Of a stretch of 64,000 nt of DNA, positions 20,336-28,831 are shown one piece after another. Position numbers and translations under genes: made by a program. Position 1 is the first letter of the stretch, and each line of letters starts with the position of its first letter. The notes below the pieces were generated by a model. It made no database searches. It was given only the letters and a program-made list of their open reading frames with translations, and was not told the origin of the DNA. Origin of the DNA: Wenyingzhuangia marina. GTDB taxonomy: Bacteria > Bacteroidota > Bacteroidia > Flavobacteriales > Flavobacteriaceae. The stretch is from NCBI RefSeq assembly GCF_900130035.1, contig NZ_FQXQ01000002.1, positions 434,001 to 498,000 of the forward strand, read 5' to 3'.

Positions 20336-21172
20336 TTACCAAACTTCATATTTAATTCCTTCATTGTTCATATAAGTACTTTCTTCTTTATTTAAGTTGA
20401 TTTTATTTCCAAAATAATCTGTTGGCACACAACCTGCTGCCTCTGCAATACAAGAACTAGCGGCAAAATCCCAAGCGCAGCCACCACCCAACTTATCTCT
20501 GTGAGGTTTTATATATACTGCAGGAGCATTTTCTAAAACTCCCATCGCATTCATTACCGCTCCTTGATGAGTCACTACTTCAAGCGGTGCATTGTATTTT
20601 TCTAAAGAAATTCTTTCTAATGATTGCACCAAATAAGGATGTGCTCCGGAGGACACAAAACTTAAATCGCTATAAAAAGTTAAACCTTTGTTTTTGTTGT
20701 ATTGAATGGTAAATTCAGCTCCATCTTTATAAACTTTTCCTCCTTTAACTGCATCGTACAAATGATCGTGATAAGGATCATAAGCCACTCCCACAACTGC
20801 TTCTCCTTTTTTATTGACCAAACCAATAGCTACAGCAAAACCTGGTGTTTTTTTAGTAAAAGGCAAGGTACCATCAATAGGATCTACTGTCCAAAAATAA
20901 TCTTTGATTAGCCTACTTTTATCATCTTCAGATTCTTCACCTAACCAACCTAAATCGTACTTTTTAATACTTTCTTGTAAGCTAGAAAAAATGATTTCTT
21001 GAGATTTTATATCAACCTCTGTCACCACATCAGCAGCCAAACTACCACCCTTATTTTTACTTCCAATTTTAAAATTAGTTCCAAAACAAGCTATCACATG
21101 TTTTCCCGCTTTTAAAGCTGCTTTTTTTGCAATATCTCTTAAAACTTCTAAATCCTTTATATCTAATTCCAT
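20336..21172 (-). CDS. Inositol monophosphatase / CysQ superfamily phosphatase
   Basis: A 278-residue enzyme with the superfamily metal motifs: GEES (WLGEESEDD), DPIDGTLPF and the late WDFAASSCIAEAAG. Members hydrolyse 3'-phosphoadenosine 5'-phosphate (CysQ) or inositol phosphates. The N-terminal VTEVDIKSQEIIFSSL also fits. Which substrate applies cannot be decided by eye; CysQ is the more common role. It lies 1 bp from the phosphotransferase gene upstream, so both are likely in one transcript. Confidence 0.88.
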   Translation of the reverse strand: MELDIKDLEVLRDIAKKAALKAGKHVIACFGTNFKIGSKNKGGSLAADVVTEVDIKSQEIIFSSLQESIKKYDLGWLGEESEDDKSRLIKDYFWTVDPIDGTLPFTKKTPGFAVAIGLVNKKGEAVVGVAYDPYHDHLYDAVKGGKVYKDGAEFTIQYNKNKGLTFYSDLSFVSSGAHPYLVQSLERISLEKYNAPLEVVTHQGAVMNAMGVLENAPAVYIKPHRDKLGGGCAWDFAASSCIAEAAGCVPTDYFGNKINLNKEESTYMNNEGIKYEVW

Positions 21173-21173
21173 A

Positions 21174-22148
21174 TTATTTTAATGATTTAATTACTTGTTG
21201 AGCTACTTGCTCGCTATAACTATTAATTTTCCAATGTGAAGGACTCCATCCTTTTAAAAACCGGTGAAAGTCTGTCCAAGCAACAGGAAATAATGCCCTC
21301 CATTCTTTTTCAACCTCCTTAAAATCAACAGTTATATTTTTGGTTAATATTCCTTTTTCTAAACTATTGAAATAAAAATCTACAATTTCTGTTTCGTATT
21401 CTTTACAATCTTCTTCAGACAAACAACTTCCCATAAAATAAGCCAAATCTTTCATGCCGCATCCTCCACCAACATATTGAAAATCTACTGCTGCAACTTT
21501 TGAACCATCTTTAGAAAAACAAAAATTGGCCAATTTAGCATCACCATGTACAAAGGTTTTATAAATTGCATTGTTTAGTTTTTCATCAATTTTAAAAGCC
21601 ATCTCTTTTAAAGATTTGTCTTCTAATACTTCTAATTCTTCTGGTCTAGTGTCTAAATGCCAATAGGTACCAATCTCCCACAAATCTTTAGGTTCTTGTT
21701 GTAAAAAAGTAGCATGAAAATTTGCTAACCATTGCACACAAGCCTTAATGTGATTCCAAGAAACATTATGGATTCTGCTAGAAAACCCTACCAGATCTAT
21801 ATCTTCTAACACTAATAAAACCTCATCATTATAAGTATCAACAGCATACAGTTTAGGGATTCTACAAAACATATCACATTGCTGGGCATATGTTTTATAA
21901 AAAGCGGTTTCCACTTGATAAGATTTTACCTTTCTGTAATGAGAAATATTGGTATTCCATCCTCTAGGATGTTCTTTTGCCTTGGGTAGTTGTACCCATT
22001 TGACCACAGCCTGTTTGATAGAACTTTCTATTAGTTCATATCTCACAATTTTACCATAACCACTCCACAAAGTTTGTATAATTTCTTTTTCAATAGCATC
22101 TTTAGCTTGAGTACTAGTAATAAGTGTGTTCTTAAATTGTGAATTCAT
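21174..22148 (-). CDS. Phosphotransferase of the aminoglycoside/ecdysteroid kinase-like fold
   Basis: A 324-residue protein from the start at 22148 (MNSQFKNTL); an in-frame ATG 45 bp upstream adds an unlikely hydrophobic tail. The APH/EcKinase-type motifs are [13 protein letters not shown] (Brenner motif HGDxxxxN) and [10 protein letters not shown] (metal-binding Asp). Kinases of this fold phosphorylate small hydroxyl or amine compounds such as choline or sugars. The substrate is unknown. It is coupled to the CysQ/IMPase-like gene. Confidence 0.85.
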   Translation of the reverse strand: MNSQFKNTLITSTQAKDAIEKEIIQTLWSGYGKIVRYELIESSIKQAVVKWVQLPKAKEHPRGWNTNISHYRKVKSYQVETAFYKTYAQQCDMFCRIPKLYAVDTYNDEVLLVLEDIDLVGFSSRIHNVSWNHIKACVQWLANFHATFLQQEPKDLWEIGTYWHLDTRPEELEVLEDKSLKEMAFKIDEKLNNAIYKTFVHGDAKLANFCFSKDGSKVAAVDFQYVGGGCGMKDLAYFMGSCLSEEDCKEYETEIVDFYFNSLEKGILTKNITVDFKEVEKEWRALFPVAWTDFHRFLKGWSPSHWKINSYSEQVAQQVIKSLK

Positions 22149-22197
22149 AATGATATTCTTGTAAAATAAAGATACAAAAGACAAAGGAAGCACTATA

Positions 22198-22232
22198 AAA
22201 AAAGCCTAGCAGAATTTCTACTAGGCTTTATA
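22198..22232 (-). terminator. Terminator hairpin after the 53-codon gene
   Basis: The stem AAAGCCTAGCAG-AATT-TCTACTAGGCTTT has one mismatch, with A and T runs at its edges. It lies between the small minus-strand gene (ends 22255) and the phosphotransferase start. Confidence 0.8.
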
Positions 22233-22254
22233 TATTTTTTAATGAAATATTTTA

Positions 22255-22416
22255 CTATTTCTGTTTTTTAGCGGCTGCTTTTAACTGAAAGTTTTCAATG
22301 ATTGTTCCTGTAATCCAGTAAGGTACTACAAAAGTTAATAAGAAAATTAACAACCAAAAACCAGCTGTAAATACAAATAAGAATGCTAAAAATCCTAAGA
22401 ATTGTGAAATATCCAT
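22255..22416 (-). CDS. 53-residue membrane miniprotein, unknown function
   Basis: An ATG at 22416-22414 opens 53 codons ending in TAG at 22257-22255. The protein has a Met-Asp-Ile-Ser start, one or two hydrophobic helices (FLGFLAFLFVFTAGFWLL and IFLLTFVVPYWITG) and an Ala/Lys tail. A terminator follows directly. The size, the clean hydrophobic span and the good stop-terminator spacing support a real gene; no family is recognised. Confidence 0.6.
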   Translation of the reverse strand: MDISQFLGFLAFLFVFTAGFWLLIFLLTFVVPYWITGTIIENFQLKAAAKKQK

Positions 22417-22504
22417 TTTATATTAAATCTTTTATTCGTGAGTTATAAATGCAAAAATAAACTTTTTTTCGATTTTACCTCATCAAAATATGAATAATTA
22501 TTGA

Positions 22505-23821
22505 CTAAAATAATCCTTTGTTTAAGGCAACCAGTGCTTCTTTTTTATTTTCAGTATTAATTACCAATGACACATTGTAATTAGAACCTCCATAAGAAAT
22601 CATACGAATAGGTACATTTCCTAAACTGGTTAAAATTGGAATCCCTGCTCCTGTTCTTTTTGATGAAAATTCACCAGCCAAACAAACAATACTTAAATCA
22701 GAATCTACTTCTACAGAACCTATTTCTTTTAATTCTGCAACAATTTCATTTAAGTGAGTAGTATCATCAATCGTAACAGATACTGCTACCTCAGAAGTAG
22801 TAATCATATCAATAGAAGTTTTATACTTCTCAAATACTTCAAATACTCCTTTTAAGAAACCATAAGCCATTAACATTCTGTATGACTTAATTTTTATTGC
22901 TGTAATACCATCTTTGGCAGCAATAGCTCTTACACCACTTGGTACTTCACAGTTTTTAATAATAGTTCCTGCTGCGTTAGGTTCAAAAGTATTTTTTAAC
23001 AAAACTGGTACATTCGCTTTGCGAGCAGGAATTACAGATTGTGGATGTAAAATTTTAGCTCCAAAATATGCCAACTCAGCAGCCTCATCAAAAGAAAGTT
23101 CTTTTAGTGAAAAAGTATTTTCTACAAAACGAGGATCGTTGTTATGCATTCCATCAATATCTGTCCAAATCTGAATTTCTTCTGCCAAAATAGCTGCACC
23201 AATTAAAGAAGCAGAATAGTCAGATCCTCCTCTTTTTAAATTGTCTATTTTTCCTGTATCGCTTAAACAAATATATCCTTGTGTTACAAAAATCTCAACT
23301 TCTTTGTTAGCTTCAACAATTTTACCGTATTCTTTAGTAATTTTTTCAATTACAGGCTCATTAGCCTCATCAATTGCCATAAAATCAAATGCTGACACCA
23401 ATAACGCATTGGCTCCTAATTCTTTTAAATGGAAATTAAATAAGTTAGTAGATAAAACTTCTCCTTGTGCTACAATGTTTTTTTCTATTTGCTTTGATGG
23501 AATTTCAATTCCAATATGCTCTCTAATATATTCAAAAACTTCAGAAACCAATTCTATAGCTTCGTCTTGATTTTCTTTTTCAGCCAACAATTCATTTACC
23601 ACATCAACGTATTTTCCTATTAATACATTAATTAAATCATTTGCTTCTTCTTCTCTATAATTAATGATATGATCCGCAACTTCATGTAAAGCATTGGTTG
23701 TACCAGACATTGCAGACAAAACAACAGTTTTTTGTCCCGCAACATTTCTTACAATGTTCGCAACTTCTTTGATGCTTTCTGGGCTCCCTACTGAGGTACC
23801 TCCAAATTTTAATACTTTCAT
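22505..23821 (-). CDS. lysC: Aspartate kinase (monofunctional)
   Basis: A 438-residue enzyme that phosphorylates aspartate, the first step to lysine, threonine, methionine and diaminopimelate. The kinase domain starts KVLKFGGTSVGSPESI and contains FVTQGYICLSDTGK, GGSDYSASLIGAAILAEEIQIWTDIDGMH and YFGAKILHPQSV. Two ACT domains follow (around SIDMITTSEVAVSVTI and VPIRMISYGGSNYNVSLVI). The length fits a lone AK rather than the AK-homoserine dehydrogenase fusion. The divergent neighbour carries an ACT-like domain. Confidence 0.95.
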   Translation of the reverse strand: MKVLKFGGTSVGSPESIKEVANIVRNVAGQKTVVLSAMSGTTNALHEVADHIINYREEEANDLINVLIGKYVDVVNELLAEKENQDEAIELVSEVFEYIREHIGIEIPSKQIEKNIVAQGEVLSTNLFNFHLKELGANALLVSAFDFMAIDEANEPVIEKITKEYGKIVEANKEVEIFVTQGYICLSDTGKIDNLKRGGSDYSASLIGAAILAEEIQIWTDIDGMHNNDPRFVENTFSLKELSFDEAAELAYFGAKILHPQSVIPARKANVPVLLKNTFEPNAAGTIIKNCEVPSGVRAIAAKDGITAIKIKSYRMLMAYGFLKGVFEVFEKYKTSIDMITTSEVAVSVTIDDTTHLNEIVAELKEIGSVEVDSDLSIVCLAGEFSSKRTGAGIPILTSLGNVPIRMISYGGSNYNVSLVINTENKKEALVALNKGLF

Positions 23822-23865
23822 ACTTGTTCTTAATTAGTCTCTTGTTTGTGTTTCTAGTTTCTAAT

Positions 23866-23884
23866 TTATTGCCTAGGGCAATAA
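23866..23884. promoter_or_regulatory. 19-bp palindrome in the lysC / ACT-protein divergent leader
   Basis: TTATTGCC-TAG-GGCAATAA is a perfect 8-bp inverted repeat around three bases. It lies 45 bp upstream of the lysC start on the minus strand and 90 bp before the plus-strand gene. It could be an operator for a dimeric regulator or a leader hairpin. Confidence 0.45.
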
Positions 23885-23973
23885 AAGCGCAAAGGTTTCA
23901 CAAAAGTGTTATCTGTACAAAAAAATAATAATATCTTTACATCTTGATACTAATTGTTAAAATTTGAACAGGT

Positions 23974-24633
23974 ATGAAAACCATACAGGAATCTGTTGAG
24001 GGGATTATTAGAAAAACACCTTTTTTAGAAGAGGCGTTAAATGACAAGTTAATTAACGTTTCTTCATTGGCAAGAGTCATTCAACCTGACGTTGAAAAAG
24101 ATTTAAATAAGGAAGTGAAATCTGGAGCTATTATGATGGCTATCAATAGACTATCACCTTCAAGCATTTTAAAAATTAGAAAGAACATCAAAAAAATAAC
24201 CTTAACTTTAGGAGATTTTATTGTACGTTCTGATTTGGGAAATTTTACTTTTAAAAACACCCCTACATTATTAAAATGTATTTCTGATTTGATTAAAGAA
24301 TTTGGAGAAGACAAAGATTATTTCTTTACTATTTCTCAAGGTATTTTTGAAACAAATATTATTACCAGTAGAAAATTACACGATAAAGTATCTGAAATTT
24401 TTAAATCGGAATTACTACTATCTTCTGCAGATGAATTAGCTTCTATTACTATTAAGTTACCAAAATCTAATTCTCAACAATCTGGTATTTATTATTTTAT
24501 CTTAAAACAATTGGCTTGGGCAGATATTCCTGTACAAGAAATTATCTCTACTACCCATGAAATTACTATTGTGGTTAAAGAGTCAGACATCAATAAAACT
24601 TTCTCTATTTTAATAGATATGAAAAAAAGTTAA
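23974..24633 (+). CDS. Uncharacterised protein with an ACT-like C-terminal domain
   Basis: A 219-residue cytoplasmic protein. Residues about 1-110 are helical and unrecognised (SVEGIIRKTPFLEEAL, INRLSPSSILKIRKNIKK). Residues about 150-219 resemble an ACT regulatory domain of the aspartokinase type: GIYYFILKQLAWADIPVQEI, then STTHEITIVVKESDINKTFSIL, matching the helix-strand order of the lysC ACT (SIDMITTSEVAVSVTI). It is transcribed divergently from lysC with about 150 bp between. TATCTTTA at 23932-23939 is a near-consensus -7 element. It may sense an amino acid. Confidence 0.65.
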   Translation: MKTIQESVEGIIRKTPFLEEALNDKLINVSSLARVIQPDVEKDLNKEVKSGAIMMAINRLSPSSILKIRKNIKKITLTLGDFIVRSDLGNFTFKNTPTLLKCISDLIKEFGEDKDYFFTISQGIFETNIITSRKLHDKVSEIFKSELLLSSADELASITIKLPKSNSQQSGIYYFILKQLAWADIPVQEIISTTHEITIVVKESDINKTFSILIDMKKS

Positions 24634-24653
24634 CCTTTAATTTTCAACATATA

Positions 24654-24690
24654 AAATCGCCAATCTTAATTAATTAAGGTTGGCGGTTTT
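24654..24690 (+). terminator. Terminator after the ACT-like gene
   Basis: The inverted repeat AAATCGCCAATCTTAA / TTAAGGTTGGCGGTTT, with one G-T pair, ends in a short T run. Confidence 0.75.
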
Positions 24691-24753
24691 GTTTACTGAT
24701 GTATTTTATAAAAAACACTATATTTAAATATCAATCTAATTATATCCTTTTAT

Positions 24754-25470
24754 ATGAATCGTCTTACTGCTCTTTTTCTAATGGTAAGCATTTTTTTATT
24801 AGGTAGTTGTAAAAGCAATTTATTTCATAAAAAAGAAGTGGTAGAAAATATTCCTTTTTCAGAAGATTTTAACAATATAGACGTCTTTCATCAAAATTGG
24901 AAAGACAATTCTTTTGGACATCCAAAGTCTTATCAATTAGAAAATAATGCTTTAAAAATTACTACAAGAGCTAATAGTAAGGATAGAATAAAAGTAAAAA
25001 CCAAACGAAAAAATTTTGGCATTGGAACTTATGAATGGAAGATTTATGTTCCTCAATATAATATTAATGACCAGTGTAGCATTGGTGCTTTTATATATCA
25101 TTCTGGAAAAACACCTTATGAAATAGATTTTGAAATAGGATCGGGAACCATTGCTGATAGAACACAAGTAGCAGCTAAACCGAGTGAGGCTATTGTCCAT
25201 TGTACATCGCAACACCATCCACATACTTCAGAAATTTTTAAAGTAGCTACCGAACAATGGCATTCTTTTAAAATAGAACTAATTGAAAACGACCATAAAT
25301 ATTTTGTAAAATGGTATATCAATAATATTCTGGTAAAAACATTACAAACGCAAATAAAAACCAAACATAAATTTACAGTACATAACAGTCTTGAAAACTT
25401 ATCATTTATGGGAGAACAATTACCAACTCAAGAAAACTATGTACTGTTTGATTCTTTTAGTTTTAAATAG
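24754..25470 (+). CDS. Lipoprotein with a GH16-like (laminarinase) jelly-roll fold
   Basis: A 238-residue protein with an SPII signal (FLLGSC, Cys19). The mature part is beta-rich, and EIDFEIG at residues 123-129 fits the GH16 active-site pattern E-x-D-x-E (Glu123, Asp125, Glu127). Flanking strands such as YEWKIYVPQYN and WHSFKIELIENDHKYFVKWYINN match the concanavalin-type sandwich. It is short for a full GH16 hydrolase (usually 250-300 residues) and has no loop-rich substrate platform that I can see. It could be a small beta-glucanase or a binding protein. It lies alone, 2 bp from the convergent oxidoreductase gene. Confidence 0.6.
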   Translation: MNRLTALFLMVSIFLLGSCKSNLFHKKEVVENIPFSEDFNNIDVFHQNWKDNSFGHPKSYQLENNALKITTRANSKDRIKVKTKRKNFGIGTYEWKIYVPQYNINDQCSIGAFIYHSGKTPYEIDFEIGSGTIADRTQVAAKPSEAIVHCTSQHHPHTSEIFKVATEQWHSFKIELIENDHKYFVKWYINNILVKTLQTQIKTKHKFTVHNSLENLSFMGEQLPTQENYVLFDSFSFK

Positions 25471-25472
25471 AA

Positions 25473-26450
25473 TTAATACTCTAAGCCTATTTTTTCTCTT
25501 ACTATATCTAAGGTTTCAATCAGTTTTTTAGAAAAATCAAAAGTCATGATATTACTTTCTTTTTTTCCTTCTCTAAGTAATTGATTAAAATGCTCTGTTT
25601 CATAATTGTAACCAATGGTTTTAACTCCAAAATCAATTATTTCTTCTTTTCCATTTTTGATAATAGTTACTGAAGTAGGAATATGAAATTCTGTATTTAT
25701 TTTTATAATTCCTTGTTCACAAGTAAAAATAGCTTGTGTAGCAGTTTGTTCTTGGATAGCACTTTTTAAAAATGCTTTTGCGTTTTGATATTGAAAAACT
25801 ATATCACAACTAGCATCTACTCCATTCTCAAAAAAAGTAGCTTGGGCTTCTATTTTATCTGGAGTTCCTAAGGTAGTTAAAGCCGCAAAAATAGGATAGA
25901 TTCCAATATCTAACAAACTTCCTCCTCCTACTTCTTTTTTAAACAATCTATCTTCAGCATCAAAGGGTTTATTAAACCCAAAATCTGCTTCTAAAGAAAT
26001 AACTTCTCCTAAAGTTTTATTTTTAATCAATTCTAAAACATATTGGTAGTGTGGTAAAAAGTAAGTCCACATCGCTTCCATCAATAAAACGTTTTGCTTT
26101 TTTGCAACGGTCATCATTTCCTGAACTTCTTTAATGTTCATTGCAAATGGTTTTTCACACAAAACTGCTTTGTTATTCATCAAACAAAGAATAGTGTGTT
26201 CTTTATGAAAACTGTGTGGTGTAGCTATATAAACAGCATCTACATTTTTATCTTTTGCCAATGCTTCATATGTATCATAAGCAATGGTCGCATTAAATTC
26301 ATCAGCAAACTTATCAGACTTTTCTTGACTTCTTGAAGCAACTGCATATAATTCTGCATCAGAAATGGTTGCTAAATCTTTGGCGAATTTTTGAGCTATA
26401 TTTCCCAAACCTATAATTCCCCATTTTATTTTCTTACTGTGTAATGACAT
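25473..26450 (-). CDS. Gfo/Idh/MocA-family NAD(P)-dependent oxidoreductase
   Basis: A 325-residue protein with an N-terminal Rossmann fold (KWGIIGLGNIAQKFAKDL), the family motif CEKPFAMN with the catalytic Lys, and a C-terminal alpha/beta domain (GGGSLLDIGIYPIFAAL). Members act on sugars, inositol or related polyols; this one has the layout of trans-1,2-dihydrobenzene-1,2-diol or glucose-fructose oxidoreductase-like proteins. The substrate is unknown, and the genomic context does not tie it to a pathway. Confidence 0.88.
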   Translation of the reverse strand: MSLHSKKIKWGIIGLGNIAQKFAKDLATISDAELYAVASRSQEKSDKFADEFNATIAYDTYEALAKDKNVDAVYIATPHSFHKEHTILCLMNNKAVLCEKPFAMNIKEVQEMMTVAKKQNVLLMEAMWTYFLPHYQYVLELIKNKTLGEVISLEADFGFNKPFDAEDRLFKKEVGGGSLLDIGIYPIFAALTTLGTPDKIEAQATFFENGVDASCDIVFQYQNAKAFLKSAIQEQTATQAIFTCEQGIIKINTEFHIPTSVTIIKNGKEEIIDFGVKTIGYNYETEHFNQLLREGKKESNIMTFDFSKKLIETLDIVREKIGLEY

Positions 26451-26483
26451 GAGTTATTTTTTTAGAATGGAAAGATAAACATT

Positions 26484-27269
26484 CTAAAAGATTTCTTCAA
26501 CCTGAACATTTTGTTCAATAGGATAAACAGAAGGACCAAATTGATTAAATACTGCTACATCAGCAGCATCTCTACCAAACCCTAAAACCACATAACCTCC
26601 AGGATTTCCTATTTGAGTGGCATCAAAAGTATACCATCTATTTCCTATATAAGCCTCAAACCAAGCATGCATATCCATCGGATTTAAACCATGCAAATAA
26701 CCTACAACAATCCTAGCAGGAATGCTTAAACTTCTACACAAAGCAATTCCTAAATGTGCCAAATCTCTACAAACTCCAAAACCTTTATTTCTAACTTGGT
26801 TAGCAGACAAAGGCTCATTATTACTTCCAGGTATGTATTGAATATTATTACGCAACCACTCTGTTATAGCAGCAACCTGATTGTACCCTAAATACTGCCC
26901 CTCTCCAATACTCATCGCCAAATCATTAAAACAATCCGACTCACAATATCTACTAGGCAACAAATAACTCAATACTCCATCAGGTAAATTCTGAATTTCA
27001 ATAAATGGGGCTCTAAAACCTTCGTCTATAAAATTTGAAGTAACTACCTCCGAAGAAGTAACAATTGAAAACTCACCAGGATTTGCAATTAACCGCTGAC
27101 AAAGATTTCCGTAACTATCCGTAAACTCAAAAACAGGAATACTAGGAAAAATTCTATATTCTTCTTTTTCTACCCATTGATGTGCTCCACTTCTTGGCCT
27201 TAACATTAAAATAAAAGGTGTGGGTTCTGAAATTTCGAACTTAAAAAAACAACTTGCACGTAAACGCAT
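26484..27269 (-). CDS. Transglutaminase-like cysteine peptidase-fold protein
   Basis: A 261-residue protein with an N-terminal bacterial transglutaminase-like beta domain and a C-terminal transglutaminase core. The catalytic triad is visible: Cys in KGFGVCRDLAHL, His in MDMHAWFEAYI, and Asp in WYTFDATQIGN. No signal peptide is apparent. Members of this clan are proteases or peptide-modifying enzymes. The gene stands alone between hairpins. Confidence 0.88.
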   Translation of the reverse strand: MRLRASCFFKFEISEPTPFILMLRPRSGAHQWVEKEEYRIFPSIPVFEFTDSYGNLCQRLIANPGEFSIVTSSEVVTSNFIDEGFRAPFIEIQNLPDGVLSYLLPSRYCESDCFNDLAMSIGEGQYLGYNQVAAITEWLRNNIQYIPGSNNEPLSANQVRNKGFGVCRDLAHLGIALCRSLSIPARIVVGYLHGLNPMDMHAWFEAYIGNRWYTFDATQIGNPGGYVVLGFGRDAADVAVFNQFGPSVYPIEQNVQVEEIF

Positions 27270-27384
27270 ATCTCAAATTTTCAGCACTTTAATTATACAG
27301 TCAATAGCAACTACTACTCAAATATAGACTATTATTAAATGAGAATTAACTTGAAAACACTATTAAAAAATAGAAATATATTAT

Positions 27385-27418
27385 TCTTAAAAAAAGATTG
27401 TTATTAATCTTTTTTTAA
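27385..27418. terminator. Perfect 14-bp hairpin upstream of the transglutaminase gene
   Basis: CTTAAAAAAAGATT-GTTATT-AATCTTTTTTTAAG is a perfect stem with A and T runs in the stem itself. It lies 116 bp before the transglutaminase start. It may be a second terminator in series with the next one. Confidence 0.55.
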
Positions 27419-27456
27419 GATGTTTTTGCTCTAAATACCTTAAAAAAGCAATATAA

Positions 27457-27500
27457 AAAAAGTCTGCTATCATTATTTTAGTAATGCTAGCAGACTTTTA
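27457..27500 (-). terminator. Terminator after the geranylgeranyl-reductase-like gene
   Basis: The stem AAAAGTCTGCTA / TAGCAGACTTTT, with an A/T-rich loop of about 18 bases, lies 22 bp after the gene's stop codon on the minus strand. Confidence 0.75.
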
Positions 27501-27521
27501 TTAAGTGTGAATGGAATTATT

Positions 27522-28661
27522 TTAAAAAACCAATCCTTTTAATTTTTCTTTTATCTTTTTATTAATGTCTTTTGGGTAAGTTCTTTCTCCCATAAAAATA
27601 TCTGTCATGGCTTCACTAAAGTGTTGACCATAATTTTTTAATAAAAATTTTCTCACCATTTTACTACCATAAAATACTTTAGCCAATTTCATTGACGTTA
27701 ATAATTCTGGCATTAAAGTATCTTCTATAATATCTGAATAAATTTTAGCGGCTTTTTCTTCATCTCCGTTAGATTGTGCTATTGCTTCTGCAGCTAATTT
27801 ACCACTTAATATTGCATTTGAGATTCCTTCGGCAGTTAATGGGTCTGCAAACCCAGCAGCATCACCTATTAAAAAAACATTGTCTTTTACAAAACCATCT
27901 AATCGAGGAGTTACAGGAATTTGATATCCGTGCTTTTCAATACTTAAGATTTCTTCAATTCCTAAAAACTTAATGTAATCAGCACAATACTCTTTTATTT
28001 TTTTATCGTCTTTTAAAATGGCTCCTACTCCAATTGACAAATGATTTTTCTTAGGGAAACACCATCCGTAACCAGCAGGAATAGCATCAATATCAAAGCG
28101 AATTTCTTTAGAAAGTCTTTCAAAATCAGCTTCGTTTACTTCTATTTCATATTCCAATGCAGGAATTAAAGTACGAGTATCTTCTTTCCAACCAGCCATT
28201 TTTGCAACCTGACTATAAACTCCATCTGCAGCAATCACAAATTGTGTTTTAATCAAACCTTGGGTAGTTTCAATTTCAACCAACCCATCAACTTTATTGA
28301 GTGATTTTACTTTGCAATCTTCAATAATTTCAACGCCTAAATCTTTGGCTTTGTTTACAATTAATTGATCAAAAGTATCTCTCATAACCAATGAAACAAT
28401 TGGATTTTCTCTTTCGGTTATAAAGTGCAAATCCTCTCCCATGTAAACATCAATTCTATTAAACTCAATATCTACAACTTCGGAAACATCAAAAGGCATG
28501 TTTTTTCTTCCTCTGTATACAAATCCTCCCCCACAAACTTTATACCTTGGCAATATTTCTTTTTCTAAAATAACTGTTTTAATACCTGCTTTTGCCAAAT
28601 GGAATGCTGCTGAAGCACCTGAAGGACCTGAACCAACAACCGCAACTTGATAATTTTTCAT
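27522..28661 (-). CDS. Geranylgeranyl-reductase-family FAD-dependent oxidoreductase
   Basis: A 379-residue flavoprotein from the start at 28661 (MKNYQVAVVGSGPSG). The N-terminal FAD dinucleotide fold is VVGSGPSGASAAFHL. The family motif YKVCGGGF follows, and the second FAD motif is FLIGDAAGFADPLTAEGI. It resembles geranylgeranyl reductase and halogenase-like monooxygenases, which saturate isoprenoid chains or modify aromatic rings. An upstream in-frame ATG adds 14 hydrophobic residues that homologs lack. Confidence 0.85.
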   Translation of the reverse strand: MKNYQVAVVGSGPSGASAAFHLAKAGIKTVILEKEILPRYKVCGGGFVYRGRKNMPFDVSEVVDIEFNRIDVYMGEDLHFITERENPIVSLVMRDTFDQLIVNKAKDLGVEIIEDCKVKSLNKVDGLVEIETTQGLIKTQFVIAADGVYSQVAKMAGWKEDTRTLIPALEYEIEVNEADFERLSKEIRFDIDAIPAGYGWCFPKKNHLSIGVGAILKDDKKIKEYCADYIKFLGIEEILSIEKHGYQIPVTPRLDGFVKDNVFLIGDAAGFADPLTAEGISNAILSGKLAAEAIAQSNGDEEKAAKIYSDIIEDTLMPELLTSMKLAKVFYGSKMVRKFLLKNYGQHFSEAMTDIFMGERTYPKDINKKIKEKLKGLVF

Positions 28662-28831
28662 AAATAAAAATATGTTTAGGGCAATATTAGAAATTAATGC
28701 CAATTAAATCAAATACTATCTCTTATTTATTTCCTTTATTAAAAACAAAAAACAACCTAGATTGGCACTAATATTGACGACTGTTAGAGGTTTATTACGT
28801 AATTTAGCACCTCAAAAATTTAATGTTACCC

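Noticed and set aside
20336-21172. The inositol-monophosphatase/CysQ-family gene as a downstream enzyme of the proposed inositol-lipid PUL
   Set aside because: It lies about 13 kb from the PUL in housekeeping DNA, coupled to a small-molecule kinase, and most such genes in this group are CysQ. Nothing in the sequence links it to the locus.
25473-26450. The Gfo/Idh/MocA oxidoreductase as an inositol dehydrogenase serving the PUL
   Set aside because: The superfamily is too broad and the residues that define inositol dehydrogenase were not recognised; the gene is isolated.
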